Source: Pseudomonadales bacterium
GTDB taxonomy: Bacteria > Pseudomonadota > Gammaproteobacteria > Pseudomonadales > Azotimanducaceae
Length of the DNA stretch: 39,403 nucleotides
Assembly: GCA_029246605.1 (NCBI GenBank)
Contig: JAQWMV010000153.1
Span: 1-39,403, forward strand
Direction: 5' to 3'
Made by a program: the position numbers and the translations under genes. The notes beneath the pieces are model-generated. The model saw nothing but the letters and a program-made list of their open reading frames with translations, did no database searches and was not told where the DNA came from. Positions 1 to 7,792 of the stretch are shown one piece after another; the stretch's first letter is position 1; each line of letters opens with the position of its first letter.

Positions 1-228
1 GCTCTTATAGTGCGCCGAGCCATCTCCCGGCACCATATAGTATGGTTTTCTCTTCTTGTTCTTAGGAACCAACTTAATCATAAGTAGAATGCCATTGTCG
101 CGGTATTCATATATTGTCCTGTCCCTGCCTTCTATGATTTGTATATCGTCTCTGGATATAGGGTGAAATGCCCCCGATACCGTCGACACAATGCAAAGAA
201 GAATGATTGAAATAAGCGTTCTGTTCAA
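1..228 (-). CDS. DUF2782 family protein (partial)
   Basis: Reading the minus strand from a TTG at 228 gives 76 codons open to the window edge, so the 3' end is missing. The product begins with a hydrophobic signal-like segment (MNRTLISIILLCIVSTVSGA). It continues into a small basic domain with the patterns IYEYRDNGILLMIKLVP and PYYMVPGDG. These resemble the DUF2782 family of short exported proteins, which in gammaproteobacteria often sit divergently beside polA. No biochemical role is known to me. The TTG start is inferred because no ATG or GTG lies suitably upstream; a different start a few codons away is possible. It diverges from polA with about 38 bases between the starts. Confidence 0.6.
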   Translation of the reverse strand, partial: MNRTLISIILLCIVSTVSGAFHPISRDDIQIIEGRDRTIYEYRDNGILLMIKLVPKNKKRKPYYMVPGDGSAHYKS

Positions 229-266
229 AGTATGGTTCGTAGTGTTATTACCGAGGTGTGATCAAT

Positions 267-2939
267 ATGCAGGACCATTACCAACTGGTACTCATCGATG
301 GGTCATCGTACCTGTTTAGAGCTTTTCATGCACTACCCCCACTAACCACTTCAAAGGGACAACCTACTGGAGCGATTAAGGGCGTGATCAGCATGATCCG
401 AAAACTCATGAGTGATTTTCCAGACAGTCATATAGCTTGTGTTTTCGATGCCAAGGGAAAATCTTTTCGCAACGATATCTACCCTGATTACAAAGCGAAT
501 AGAGCCGCGATGCCAGATGACTTGCGTAGCCAGATTGCCCCCATCCACGAGATCATAAAATTAATGGGTGTTCCTTTGCTTATGGTCGATGGAGTAGAGG
601 CAGATGACGTCATAGGAACATTAGCGGATCAGGCATCTCACGCAGGGATGAGTGTGCTGGTATCAACGGGTGATAAGGACATGGCACAGTTGGTCAACGA
701 TCATGTGACGCTGATCAACACAATGAACGATGCTGTTTTCGACAGTGCCGGTGTAGTAGAAAAATTTGGTGTACGGCCAGACCAGATAATCGACTATCTC
801 GCACTGGTCGGTGATACATCCGACAATATTCCCGGCGTACCCAAGTGTGGACCTAAAACAGCGATTAAGTGGCTTACACAATATCAATCGCTCGCCGGGG
901 TTATTGAAAATGCTGATGATGTCTCTGGCAAGGTTGGTGACAATCTACGTGCCAGCCTTTTACAGTTGCCCATGGCCTACGAGCTGGCAACGATCAAACG
1001 GGATGTCAGCCTGGAAAACACCGTTGAGGACCTTAAGCTATTAGCGCCCGATAACGACGGTCTATTGGCTCTTTTTACCGAGCTTGAATTTAAGCCATGG
1101 ATTGATGAGTTAGCGAAATCAGATCAGCTAGCGAGGGCAGAAAATCCTGCTAACTATCAATTGGTCACTAGTCTGGATGACCTAAAACGCTGGTTTGACA
1201 CCGCACAATCTCCTTTGGCACTACATATTGAAACGACAGCTGATCACTATGTCGATACCGAGCTGGTAGGTCTATCGTTTTGTTACGAAGCTGAGTCAGC
1301 AATCTATGTCCCATTGGGCCATAACTACGATGGCGCACCCGCGCAACTATCGGTAGAACAGGTACTAGATCAGGTCAGAAGCCTCTTAGCGAAGAAAGTC
1401 ATTATCGGACATGATCTAAAATACGCGGTGAGTGTCCTGGCAAATTATAACCTGGATCTCAGGCCTGGCTTTGACACCATGCTCGCTTCTTACGTTTTAA
1501 ATTCCGTTGGCTCACGCCATGATATTGATGATCTTAGCATGCGTAATCTTGGCGTTAGAAAAACACAGTATGAAGAAATTGCCGGCAAAGGGGCAAAACA
1601 AAAACACTTCAACGAAATCGATATCGCTGATGCGACACCGTTTGCTGCGGAAGTTGCCGATATGGCGTTTCGCCTGGCGGGTGTCCTGCAAGAAAAACTC
1701 AAGTCCGAGACATCGCTGGCATCGGTATTTGAGGAGATAGAAATGCCGGTTCTCAGCATTCTGTCCCGTGTTGAACGAAATGGCGTGTTGCTCGACTCGG
1801 ATCTTTTAGAGCAACAAAGTAGTGAGCTGGACAAGAATATGCGTGAGCTTGAGCAACAAGCCCATGGATTGGCAGGCGAGTCATTCAACCTTGGATCTCC
1901 GAAGCAGATTCAGGACATTTTTTTTAACAAGCTCGAATTACCTATTCTAAAGAAGACGCCGAAAGGGCAGCCTTCTACGGCAGAACCAGTACTTCAAGAG
2001 TTAGCGCTCGATTATCCTCTACCCAAGGTAATTCTGGAGTACCGCAGTATGTCGAAACTAAAATCGACTTATACTGATCAGTTGCCGAAACAAGTCCATC
2101 AGACTACTGGCAGAGTGCATACCTCATACAGGCAGGCCGTTGCTGCGACCGGTCGACTATCGAGTACTGACCCAAATCTCCAAAATATCCCGATCCGCAC
2201 GCAGGAAGGCAGGCGAGTTCGAAAAGCGTTTGTTGCGCCGAAGGGGTTTGTGTTGGTGGCGGCGGATTACTCACAGATTGAGCTTAGAATCATGGCGCAC
2301 TTGTCTAACGATGTGGGTCTTGTGTCAGCCTTTAATCAGGAGCTGGATATTCACAAGGCGACTGCCGCAGAGGTGTTTGGTGTGAACGTTGAAGACGTAA
2401 AGGACTTCCAACGACGCAATGCCAAGGCAATTAACTTTGGATTGATTTATGGCATGTCGGCGTTTGGATTGTCTCGACAATTAAACATAACCCGGGGCGA
2501 TGCTGAGGAATATATCAGTTTGTATTTCGAGCGCTACCCCGGTGTTCGAAACTATATGGACCGCATTAGGGTATTGGCCGCAGAACAGGGTTTTGTAGAA
2601 ACGATATTTGGCCGCCGACTCTACTTACCCGAAATAAATGCAAAAAACTTTCAACGAAGACAAGCGGCGGAGCGAACCGCAATCAATGCGCCAATGCAGG
2701 GTAGCGCGGCAGATATTATAAAACGTGCAATGATCACGATTGATAATTGGCTGGTTACGACTGGAATGAATGCGAGAATGATAATGCAGGTGCATGACGA
2801 GCTTGTGTTTGAGGTTGCAGAAGATAGTCAGGAGGAATTGGTCGCGGCTGTTTCGGAACATATGGAAGCGGCTGCAGAGCTTAGTATTCCGCTATTGGTT
2901 GAAACAGGTGTTGGGAAAAACTGGGATGACGCACATTGA
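267..2939 (+). CDS. polA: DNA polymerase I with degenerate proofreading site
   Basis: Replaces RNA primers and fills gaps in repair. The 5' nuclease domain (about residues 1-290) keeps its acidic motifs (LIDGSSYLFRAFHALPPL, VEADDVIG, STGDKDMAQL, GDTSDNIPGVPKCGPKTA). The polymerase domain keeps motif A DYSQIELR, motif B with RRNAKAINFGLIYG and motif C QVHDELVFEV. In the middle 3'-5' exonuclease domain, the residues aligned by eye to E. coli D355, D424, Y497 and D501 read His (codon 1224-1226), Ala (1425-1427), Phe and Val (1653-1655). Only the glutamate matching E357 remains, so proofreading is probably lost. A GTG at 258 gives a slightly longer frame. The ATG at 267 is preferred because GAGG lies about 10 bases upstream and the length then fits the family (890 aa; E. 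coli 928). A strong terminator follows. Confidence 0.97.
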   Translation: MQDHYQLVLIDGSSYLFRAFHALPPLTTSKGQPTGAIKGVISMIRKLMSDFPDSHIACVFDAKGKSFRNDIYPDYKANRAAMPDDLRSQIAPIHEIIKLMGVPLLMVDGVEADDVIGTLADQASHAGMSVLVSTGDKDMAQLVNDHVTLINTMNDAVFDSAGVVEKFGVRPDQIIDYLALVGDTSDNIPGVPKCGPKTAIKWLTQYQSLAGVIENADDVSGKVGDNLRASLLQLPMAYELATIKRDVSLENTVEDLKLLAPDNDGLLALFTELEFKPWIDELAKSDQLARAENPANYQLVTSLDDLKRWFDTAQSPLALHIETTADHYVDTELVGLSFCYEAESAIYVPLGHNYDGAPAQLSVEQVLDQVRSLLAKKVIIGHDLKYAVSVLANYNLDLRPGFDTMLASYVLNSVGSRHDIDDLSMRNLGVRKTQYEEIAGKGAKQKHFNEIDIADATPFAAEVADMAFRLAGVLQEKLKSETSLASVFEEIEMPVLSILSRVERNGVLLDSDLLEQQSSELDKNMRELEQQAHGLAGESFNLGSPKQIQDIFFNKLELPILKKTPKGQPSTAEPVLQELALDYPLPKVILEYRSMSKLKSTYTDQLPKQVHQTTGRVHTSYRQAVAATGRLSSTDPNLQNIPIRTQEGRRVRKAFVAPKGFVLVAADYSQIELRIMAHLSNDVGLVSAFNQELDIHKATAAEVFGVNVEDVKDFQRRNAKAINFGLIYGMSAFGLSRQLNITRGDAEEYISLYFERYPGVRNYMDRIRVLAAEQGFVETIFGRRLYLPEINAKNFQRRQAAERTAINAPMQGSAADIIKRAMITIDNWLVTTGMNARMIMQVHDELVFEVAEDSQEELVAAVSEHMEAAAELSIPLLVETGVGKNWDDAH

Positions 2940-3014
2940 CCGGGAACTTTTTGGCTTTCCATTAGTCCTAATAGTAAGTAGCGAACTTCGAGACTTCCCC
3001 CCAAGTCCGAAGCA

Positions 3015-3056
3015 GGGCTCTGACTACCTCCCCCAATACGGTCAGAGCCCTTTTTT
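3015..3056 (+). terminator. Rho-independent terminator of polA
   Basis: A perfect 10-bp inverted repeat, GGGCTCTGAC (3015-3024) and GTCAGAGCCC (3041-3050), with a 16-base loop, is followed by six T residues. It sits about 75 bases after the polA stop. The T tract is on the plus-strand side only, so it should serve polA and not the convergent ysxC gene. Confidence 0.92.
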
Positions 3057-3078
3057 ATTTGCCACCACATTTATCGAC

Positions 3079-3666
3079 TCAAACGATCAACAGTTCAGTC
3101 AGTCTTTTCTGCAATACATCGATGCCGATATTCTTGGTCGCGGAGAAAACCTGTAGGGTCATTGGTTCAGCCAAAGACTTTCGTACCTTGAGTAGCGTGT
3201 TCTGTTGAGGGCCCCGCTTGAGTTTGTCGGCTTTGGTTAGCAGGATATGAAGTGGAATATTGGCCGTTTGGCTCCAGTTGATCATGGTTTCGTCGAATTC
3301 TGTCAGTGGATGCCGAATGTCCATGAGTAGAATCAGACCTTTTAAGGACTGTCGTTCTCGAAGATAGGTATCCATTTGCTGGTGCCAGCCCTGTTTGACC
3401 GCCGTCGGAACGCGGGCGTAGCCAAAACCCGGTAGATCAACTAAACGCAAATCATCCTGTAACGTGAAAAAATTAATGAGCTGTGTTCTACCCGGTGTTT
3501 TGCTCGTCCTTGCCAGCTTACTTTGATTAGTTAATTTGTTGATTGCACTGGATTTCCCAGCATTTGAACGTCCACAGAAAGCGACTTCTGCACCTATATC
3601 TGGAGGGCAGTCAGATAGTTTCGCCGCGCTTTTCCAGAAAGTGGCCTGATTAAATGAAATTGTCAT
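3079..3666 (-). CDS. ysxC: Ribosome biogenesis GTPase YsxC/EngB
   Basis: A 195-aa single-domain GTPase of the TrmE-Era-EngA-YihA-Septin family, known in other bacteria to act in 50S subunit assembly and usually essential. G1 is GRSNAGKS (residues 32-39). The G2 threonine lies in [10 protein letters not shown]3 is DLPG (77-80) and G4 is TKAD (144-147). The length is normal for the family (about 195-210 aa). It is convergent with polA and divergent from the cytochrome c4 gene, the arrangement seen around polA in pseudomonads. Confidence 0.95.
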   Translation of the reverse strand: MTISFNQATFWKSAAKLSDCPPDIGAEVAFCGRSNAGKSSAINKLTNQSKLARTSKTPGRTQLINFFTLQDDLRLVDLPGFGYARVPTAVKQGWHQQMDTYLRERQSLKGLILLMDIRHPLTEFDETMINWSQTANIPLHILLTKADKLKRGPQQNTLLKVRKSLAEPMTLQVFSATKNIGIDVLQKRLTELLIV

Positions 3667-3687
3667 GAACTCATCCGTGGTAATTGG

Positions 3688-3718
3688 TTGGGCATTAACC
3701 GCGTAGTTTATATATAAT
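3688..3718 (+). promoter_or_regulatory. Candidate promoter of the cytochrome c4 gene
   Basis: A perfect -10 hexamer TATAAT lies at 3713-3718. The best -35 is weak (TTGGGC at 3688-3693, 19-base spacer). Transcription would begin near 3725, which makes the upstream ATG at 3717 untenable and supports the ATG at 3750 as the start of the cytochrome gene. Confidence 0.45.
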
Positions 3719-3749
3719 GCGGCGTCATTTTATCACTGTGTGGTGCAAC

Positions 3750-4358
3750 ATGAGGTTGTTACATTTACTGGCGGGGACATTAATTTTTCTTGGTATCACA
3801 GAGGCCAGAGCCGAGGGTGATGCAGAACGGGGTCAGCCGCTTACTGCGCTCTGTGTGGCCTGCCATGGACCCGATGGCAATAGTATAGCAGCAACGTTTC
3901 CGAATATTGCGGGCCAAAATGCTCAGTATCTGTTGAAACAGATGCAGGAATTCAAGTCAAACGCGCGAAGCGCCCCCTTGATGACTGGCATGTTGAATGC
4001 GTTTAATGATCAGCAACTTGAAGATATCGCGGCTTATTACAGCAAACAGAAGACCCATCGTGGCAACGCGGATCCTGCGCTCGTAGAGCTTGGAGAATCC
4101 ATTTATCGCTCTGGTATTAAACGTAAAGAGATTGCGGCCTGTTCGTCTTGTCATTCGCCTACGGGTAGCGGTAATGGACCTGCGGCATTCCCGGCGCTAG
4201 CCGGACAATGGCCTGAGTATACAGAGGCACAGTTAAAAGCATTTCGCGCCGGGGAGCGGACCAATGATGGCGATTCGCGCATGATGCAAATGACGACGCT
4301 GGATTTGTCAGATCCGGAGATCAAAGCAGTTTCATCCTACTTATATGGGCTACGTTAG
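3750..4358 (+). CDS. Cytochrome c4, di-haem periplasmic
   Basis: A periplasmic electron carrier with two class I cytochrome c domains, known in gammaproteobacteria to donate electrons to terminal oxidases. The ATG at 3750 gives a good signal peptide (MRLLHLLAGTLIFLGITEARA) cut near residue 21. The haem sites are CVACH (residues 35-39) and CSSCH (131-135). Methionine-rich candidate axial ligand segments follow each (SAPLMTGM and SRMMQMTTL). The two halves resemble each other (FPNIAGQ and FPALAGQ), as in the c4 family. Length is 202 aa, normal for the family. An in-frame ATG at 3717 overlaps the predicted -10 box and is rejected. dsbA follows on the same strand after 48 bases. Confidence 0.93.
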   Translation: MRLLHLLAGTLIFLGITEARAEGDAERGQPLTALCVACHGPDGNSIAATFPNIAGQNAQYLLKQMQEFKSNARSAPLMTGMLNAFNDQQLEDIAAYYSKQKTHRGNADPALVELGESIYRSGIKRKEIAACSSCHSPTGSGNGPAAFPALAGQWPEYTEAQLKAFRAGERTNDGDSRMMQMTTLDLSDPEIKAVSSYLYGLR

Positions 4359-4406
4359 TTGAGGGAATAAGTGCAGGATAGCGGCGTCTAAGCCTAAGCT
4401 GAGTGA

Positions 4407-5060
4407 ATGGGAAAAATGATGAATAGACTGATAATTTTCGTGCTATTAGCCCTCTCGGGACATGTGTTTGCAGCCGAGTATGAAGAAGGCACTCACTATG
4501 TGGCCCTCGAGAAACCCATAGAAACAGAAGATCCAGAGAAAATTGAGATCACGGAATACTTCTTTTACGGTTGTTCGCATTGCTTTGAATTTGACCCGGC
4601 AGTGGCGCTGTGGGTAAAAAACCAAGCTGATGACGTCATTTTTAATCGTACACCTGTGACCTGGGCTGCCCCACACACCATCCTGGCAAGAACCTATTAC
4701 ACGGCAGAAGCTTTAGGCGTGTTAGAGAAAATACACTTACCGCTATTCCAGGCAGTTCAACAACAGCGAGTAGACAGTCCGGAGTCCATTGCGCTTTTTT
4801 TTGGAGAGCATGGCGTCGATCCCGTTGATTTTGCACGGATGTTTGCGTCTTTCCCTGTAGATCGCAACACGCGGGAGGCAGCTGCCCGTGGTAAAGCATA
4901 CGGTCTTGCGGTACCCGTACCGGCGATGATTGTGAACGGTAAGTACCGCATAGAGGGCTCTATGGCCGGGGGCAACGCGAATATGCTCCGTGTCGCCAGT
5001 TATCTGGTTGAACAGGAACGACAGGCTAAAGCTGTTGCAGAGGTTCCTGCGGAGCAGTAA
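4407..5060 (+). CDS. dsbA: Thiol:disulfide interchange protein DsbA
   Basis: Periplasmic oxidase that introduces disulfides into exported proteins and is reoxidised by DsbB, which is also encoded in this window. The N-terminus has a signal peptide ending VFAAEY. The thioredoxin-type active site is [13 protein letters not shown], with Cys56 and Cys59 counted from 4407. The dipeptide between the cysteines is Ser-His where E. coli has Pro-His. The cis-proline segment is seen as [17 protein letters not shown]. The length of about 217 aa is usual. Starts at 4407, 4416 and 4419 are all possible, and none has a clear ribosome binding site. The 3' end overlaps the convergent ihfB gene by 35 bases. 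Confidence 0.93.
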   Translation: MGKMMNRLIIFVLLALSGHVFAAEYEEGTHYVALEKPIETEDPEKIEITEYFFYGCSHCFEFDPAVALWVKNQADDVIFNRTPVTWAAPHTILARTYYTAEALGVLEKIHLPLFQAVQQQRVDSPESIALFFGEHGVDPVDFARMFASFPVDRNTREAAARGKAYGLAVPVPAMIVNGKYRIEGSMAGGNANMLRVASYLVEQERQAKAVAEVPAEQ

Positions 5061-5358
5061 GCACACCTAGCCGTCTTGCTGCATCAACTCTGATTTTTAA
5101 TTCTTTTCCGGGCTTAAAGTGCGGGATAAATTTGCCTGGTTTATGGATGCCAACTTCACCGGTCTTCGGATTTCGGACATTTCGCGGTTTACGGTAATGG
5201 TTTGAGAATGTTCCAAAACCTCTAATTTCGATGCGATCACCGGAGGACAAAGAGTCCGACATGATCTCAATCATCGTATGTACTGCTAAATCGACATCGC
5301 GAACAGACAGTTGTTCGAGCCTGTCGGACATTCTTTTGATCAGTTCGGATTTGTTCAT
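5026..5358 (-). CDS. ihfB: Integration host factor beta subunit
   Basis: A DNA-bending nucleoid protein that pairs with the alpha subunit. The sequence follows E. coli IhfB closely: [10 protein letters not shown] at the start, then [17 protein letters not shown], then the arm with RNPKTGE and the C-terminal [16 protein letters not shown]. The family is usually about 94-100 aa. This one has 110, with a 15-20 residue tail ([18 protein letters not shown]) whose coding sequence overlaps the end of dsbA. In many relatives ihfB follows rpsA; here it stands alone. A match to the IHF consensus lies about 50 bases upstream, suggesting autoregulation. Confidence 0.9.
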   Translation of the reverse strand: MNKSELIKRMSDRLEQLSVRDVDLAVHTMIEIMSDSLSSGDRIEIRGFGTFSNHYRKPRNVRNPKTGEVGIHKPGKFIPHFKPGKELKIRVDAARRLGVLTAPQEPLQQL

Positions 5359-5670
5359 AACGTCCGATATCCACTTCTCGTTTGCTAATCATACAAAATA
5401 AATTATTAAAATCAATATGTTATACATATAAACTAAAGTATTTAATTAATAAGTTATCGAAAATGCTCGAAATCACGACTTTTTATCGAAAACGAACAAC
5501 ACCAATCGTAGGTAAATTCGCTGCTTTGATTGAATCGTATTTTGCATTCGCATAGAATTCGCCATGGCGCGACGGCAGACATACGGTACTTACGAAGTGA
5601 CGGTCGTGCGCCCCTCCGAATATCCCCCAAAAACCCCTATCCATGTCCACAATGGTCATGATGGCAGCCT
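5359..5670. other. Intergenic region between ihfB and the IMPDH-like gene
   Basis: About 310 bases between divergent genes, with no convincing open frame. The part nearest ihfB (about 5390-5460) is very AT-rich and contains the IHF-like site reported separately. The part nearest the IMP dehydrogenase-like gene is more GC-rich. Promoters for both genes must lie here, but I could not pick one out with confidence. Confidence 0.6.
5410..5422 (+). promoter_or_regulatory. IHF consensus site upstream of ihfB
   Basis: AATCAATATGTTA matches the IHF consensus WATCAANNNNTTR at every fixed position. It lies in an AT-rich tract 52 bases upstream of the ihfB start. IHF is known to autoregulate its genes in E. 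coli, so an autoregulatory role is reasonable but inferred. The motif is short enough to occur by chance in AT-rich DNA. Confidence 0.45.
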
Positions 5671-5682
5671 ATGGAGCATCGA

Positions 5683-7218
5683 ATGGCGACGATCCTAGAA
5701 GATATCTCAAGAACCTTCAGTGAATATTTACTTATCCCAAGACTAACTCGTGCGAACCAGCGACCTGACCTGGTCAATCTGTCCACGCCACTATCAGCGG
5801 TGGCACCGAATCAGGAGCCCCGCTTGAAGATCAATATTCCAGTGGTATCGGCCTGTATGCAGGCGGTCAGCGGTGCAGAACTATCTATTTCACTGGCGCG
5901 TCAGGGCGGTTTAAGTTTCGTTTTTTGTTCGCAACCTATTGAAGATCAAGTAGAAATTGTCCGTCAGGTGAAGGCCCATAAGGCTGGTTTTGTCAGGAGT
6001 GATTCAAACACTACCGAGCAGACCACGCTGGGCGAAGTGATTGAATTGATGCGACTTTCCGGACACTCCACAGTGCCGGTGACCAGTGACGGTAGCCCGA
6101 GGGGGGAGCTGAAAGGCCTGATTACCGACCAGGATTTTTGGGAATTTGAGGATGACCTCAGCAATATGGTTAAGCAGCACATGACACCAATGAAAGACGT
6201 TATCTATGGTGAAGATGGCATTTCCCTGCGAGATGCTAACGAACTGTTGCACAAACATAAAAAAGACTGCCTACCGATTCTGAGTAAAGATAAAAGATTG
6301 GTAGCGCTCGTGTTTAAAAAAGATTATGAGGATCACCGACTGTATCCAATGGAACTACTGGATGCCTCCAAGCGCCTGTGTGTAGGGGCTGCTATCAATA
6401 CCCACGACTACAGAGAACGGGTACCAGCGGTGGTAGAAGCGGGTGCAGACGCACTGTGCTTTGATTCCTCCGATGGCTTTACAGAGTACCAAATGGAAGG
6501 CATCAAGTGGATTCGTGCCAACTATGGCGACGCCGTCGTTATCGGTGGCGGAAATGTTGTTTCCGCGGAAGGGTTTGATTACCTGGTTGAAAATAGTGGG
6601 GTTGATTTTGTCAAAGTCGGTATGGGGGGTGGTTCTATCTGTATCACACGGGAACAGAAAGGTATTGGCCGTGGCCAGGCATCTGCGTTGCTTGATGTCG
6701 TAGAAAGACGTGAAGCGTACTTTGCGGAAACGGGCCGGTATATCCCTATATGTTCAGATGGTGGCCTGGCCAATGATACGCAAATAGTGATCGCGCTCGC
6801 GATGGGGGCGGATTTCGTCATGATGGGCCGGTATTTCGCTATGACGGAAGAAAGCCCAACATCCAAAACCTCTATAAATGGACAAATGTACAAGCCGTAT
6901 TGGGGAGAGGGAACGCGACGCGCACAAAACTGGCAGCGCTACAATGAAGGTATGAGTTCGCGGAAGATGATGTTTGAGGAAGGTGTTGATGCATACGTAC
7001 CCCTGGTAGGTACAGTATCGGAAGTGTTGGAAACCACGCTTTATAAATTGCGAAGCACAATGGTCAATGTTGGCGCTGACTCTCTTTCGGATTATAGAGA
7101 GCAGGCAATTCTCACCATGGTGTCTGAACAATCAGTAGTAGAAGCGGGAACCTCGACCGTATTCCAATTTTCACCAAACAGCGAATTGGATAACTCCAAT
7201 TGGGGTAACTCAGGGTGA
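5683..7218 (+). CDS. IMP dehydrogenase/GMP reductase family enzyme with CBS domains (atypical class)
   Basis: A TIM-barrel purine nucleotide enzyme. The catalytic-cysteine loop is GGGSICITREQKGIGRGQ (Cys320 counted from 5683), and the phosphate-binding part reads CSDGGLAND and MGADFVMMGRYFA. A pair of CBS-type segments lies at about residues 95-220 (TTLGEVIELMRLSGHSTVPV and ISLRDANELLHKHKKDCLPI). Classic GuaB has a GPGSICTTR loop, so this belongs to a divergent branch of the family; GMP reductase activity cannot be excluded. The usual partner guaA is not adjacent. The ATG at 5683 is chosen over 5671 because GGAG lies six bases upstream. Length is 511 aa. A housekeeping guaB may exist elsewhere. 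Confidence 0.82.
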   Translation: MATILEDISRTFSEYLLIPRLTRANQRPDLVNLSTPLSAVAPNQEPRLKINIPVVSACMQAVSGAELSISLARQGGLSFVFCSQPIEDQVEIVRQVKAHKAGFVRSDSNTTEQTTLGEVIELMRLSGHSTVPVTSDGSPRGELKGLITDQDFWEFEDDLSNMVKQHMTPMKDVIYGEDGISLRDANELLHKHKKDCLPILSKDKRLVALVFKKDYEDHRLYPMELLDASKRLCVGAAINTHDYRERVPAVVEAGADALCFDSSDGFTEYQMEGIKWIRANYGDAVVIGGGNVVSAEGFDYLVENSGVDFVKVGMGGGSICITREQKGIGRGQASALLDVVERREAYFAETGRYIPICSDGGLANDTQIVIALAMGADFVMMGRYFAMTEESPTSKTSINGQMYKPYWGEGTRRAQNWQRYNEGMSSRKMMFEEGVDAYVPLVGTVSEVLETTLYKLRSTMVNVGADSLSDYREQAILTMVSEQSVVEAGTSTVFQFSPNSELDNSNWGNSG

Positions 7219-7287
7219 TTGAAGCGATACTTATACTAAAACAGCTGAGTTATAATTCCCTGCCCAAATGAATAGAGAGATGTTGTT

Positions 7288-7737
7288 GTGAGATTTTTTA
7301 CTGTTGGTTGCCTGATTTTTTTGACCGTATCGATTGGCATTAAGGCTGACGGTGACATTGTTGATCGAATCAAGAAAGTTGGAACTGTCTGCGTGACCGA
7401 TATTGTGTGCGATAGCGATGCAAATGGAGATGTAAGCAGTCAAGTAAACAGTGAAGCAGCTCCTGTCACCGAGCAAGTAGTCGCGGCTGCAGGCAATCCC
7501 GTCGAGGACAATTACAAGAAAAGCTGTGCAACCTGTCATAACGCTGGCTTAGCGGGAGCCCCTAAGCTGGGAGACAAGGAACAATGGGTTACTCGGATTG
7601 AGAAAGGCGTAGATGTACTCTACTCCAGCTTAATGAATGGTTTACCCCCAGGTATGCCGGCAAAAGGCATGTGTTTTAGTTGCTCAGATGATGACCTGAA
7701 GGCACTTGTAGATTACATGGTGGACGCCGCTCAATAG
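7288..7737 (+). CDS. Cytochrome c5-type monohaem cytochrome
   Basis: A periplasmic c-type cytochrome of 149 aa. It begins with a GTG that follows a purine-rich AGAGAGA about 8 bases upstream. The signal peptide is MRFFTVGCLIFLTVSIGIKADG. The haem motif is CATCH (residues 80-84), and the likely methionine ligand lies in NGLPPGMPAKGM. A C-terminal cysteine pair (GMCFSCSDDDL) is typical of the c5 group. A second cysteine pair near the N-terminus (GTVCVTDIVC) lies in the linker after the signal peptide. It stands alone, convergent with comM. Confidence 0.88.
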   Translation: MRFFTVGCLIFLTVSIGIKADGDIVDRIKKVGTVCVTDIVCDSDANGDVSSQVNSEAAPVTEQVVAAAGNPVEDNYKKSCATCHNAGLAGAPKLGDKEQWVTRIEKGVDVLYSSLMNGLPPGMPAKGMCFSCSDDDLKALVDYMVDAAQ

Positions 7738-7792
7738 CTGTCCATATGGCGGTCTGGTGCGACATTTGAAAGACTGATGCTTAAACTGGATT

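Noticed and set aside
1490-1888. 132-codon minus-strand frame inside polA
   Set aside because: It is a Ser/Arg-rich shadow of the polA coding strand, without family resemblance or a ribosome binding site.
3717-3749. N-terminal extension of cytochrome c4 from the ATG at 3717
   Set aside because: It overlaps the predicted -10 box and spoils the signal peptide. The ATG at 3750 gives a normal one.
6579-7131. Minus-strand frames inside the IMPDH-like gene
   Set aside because: They are shadows of a strongly conserved coding frame and have no recognisable domains.
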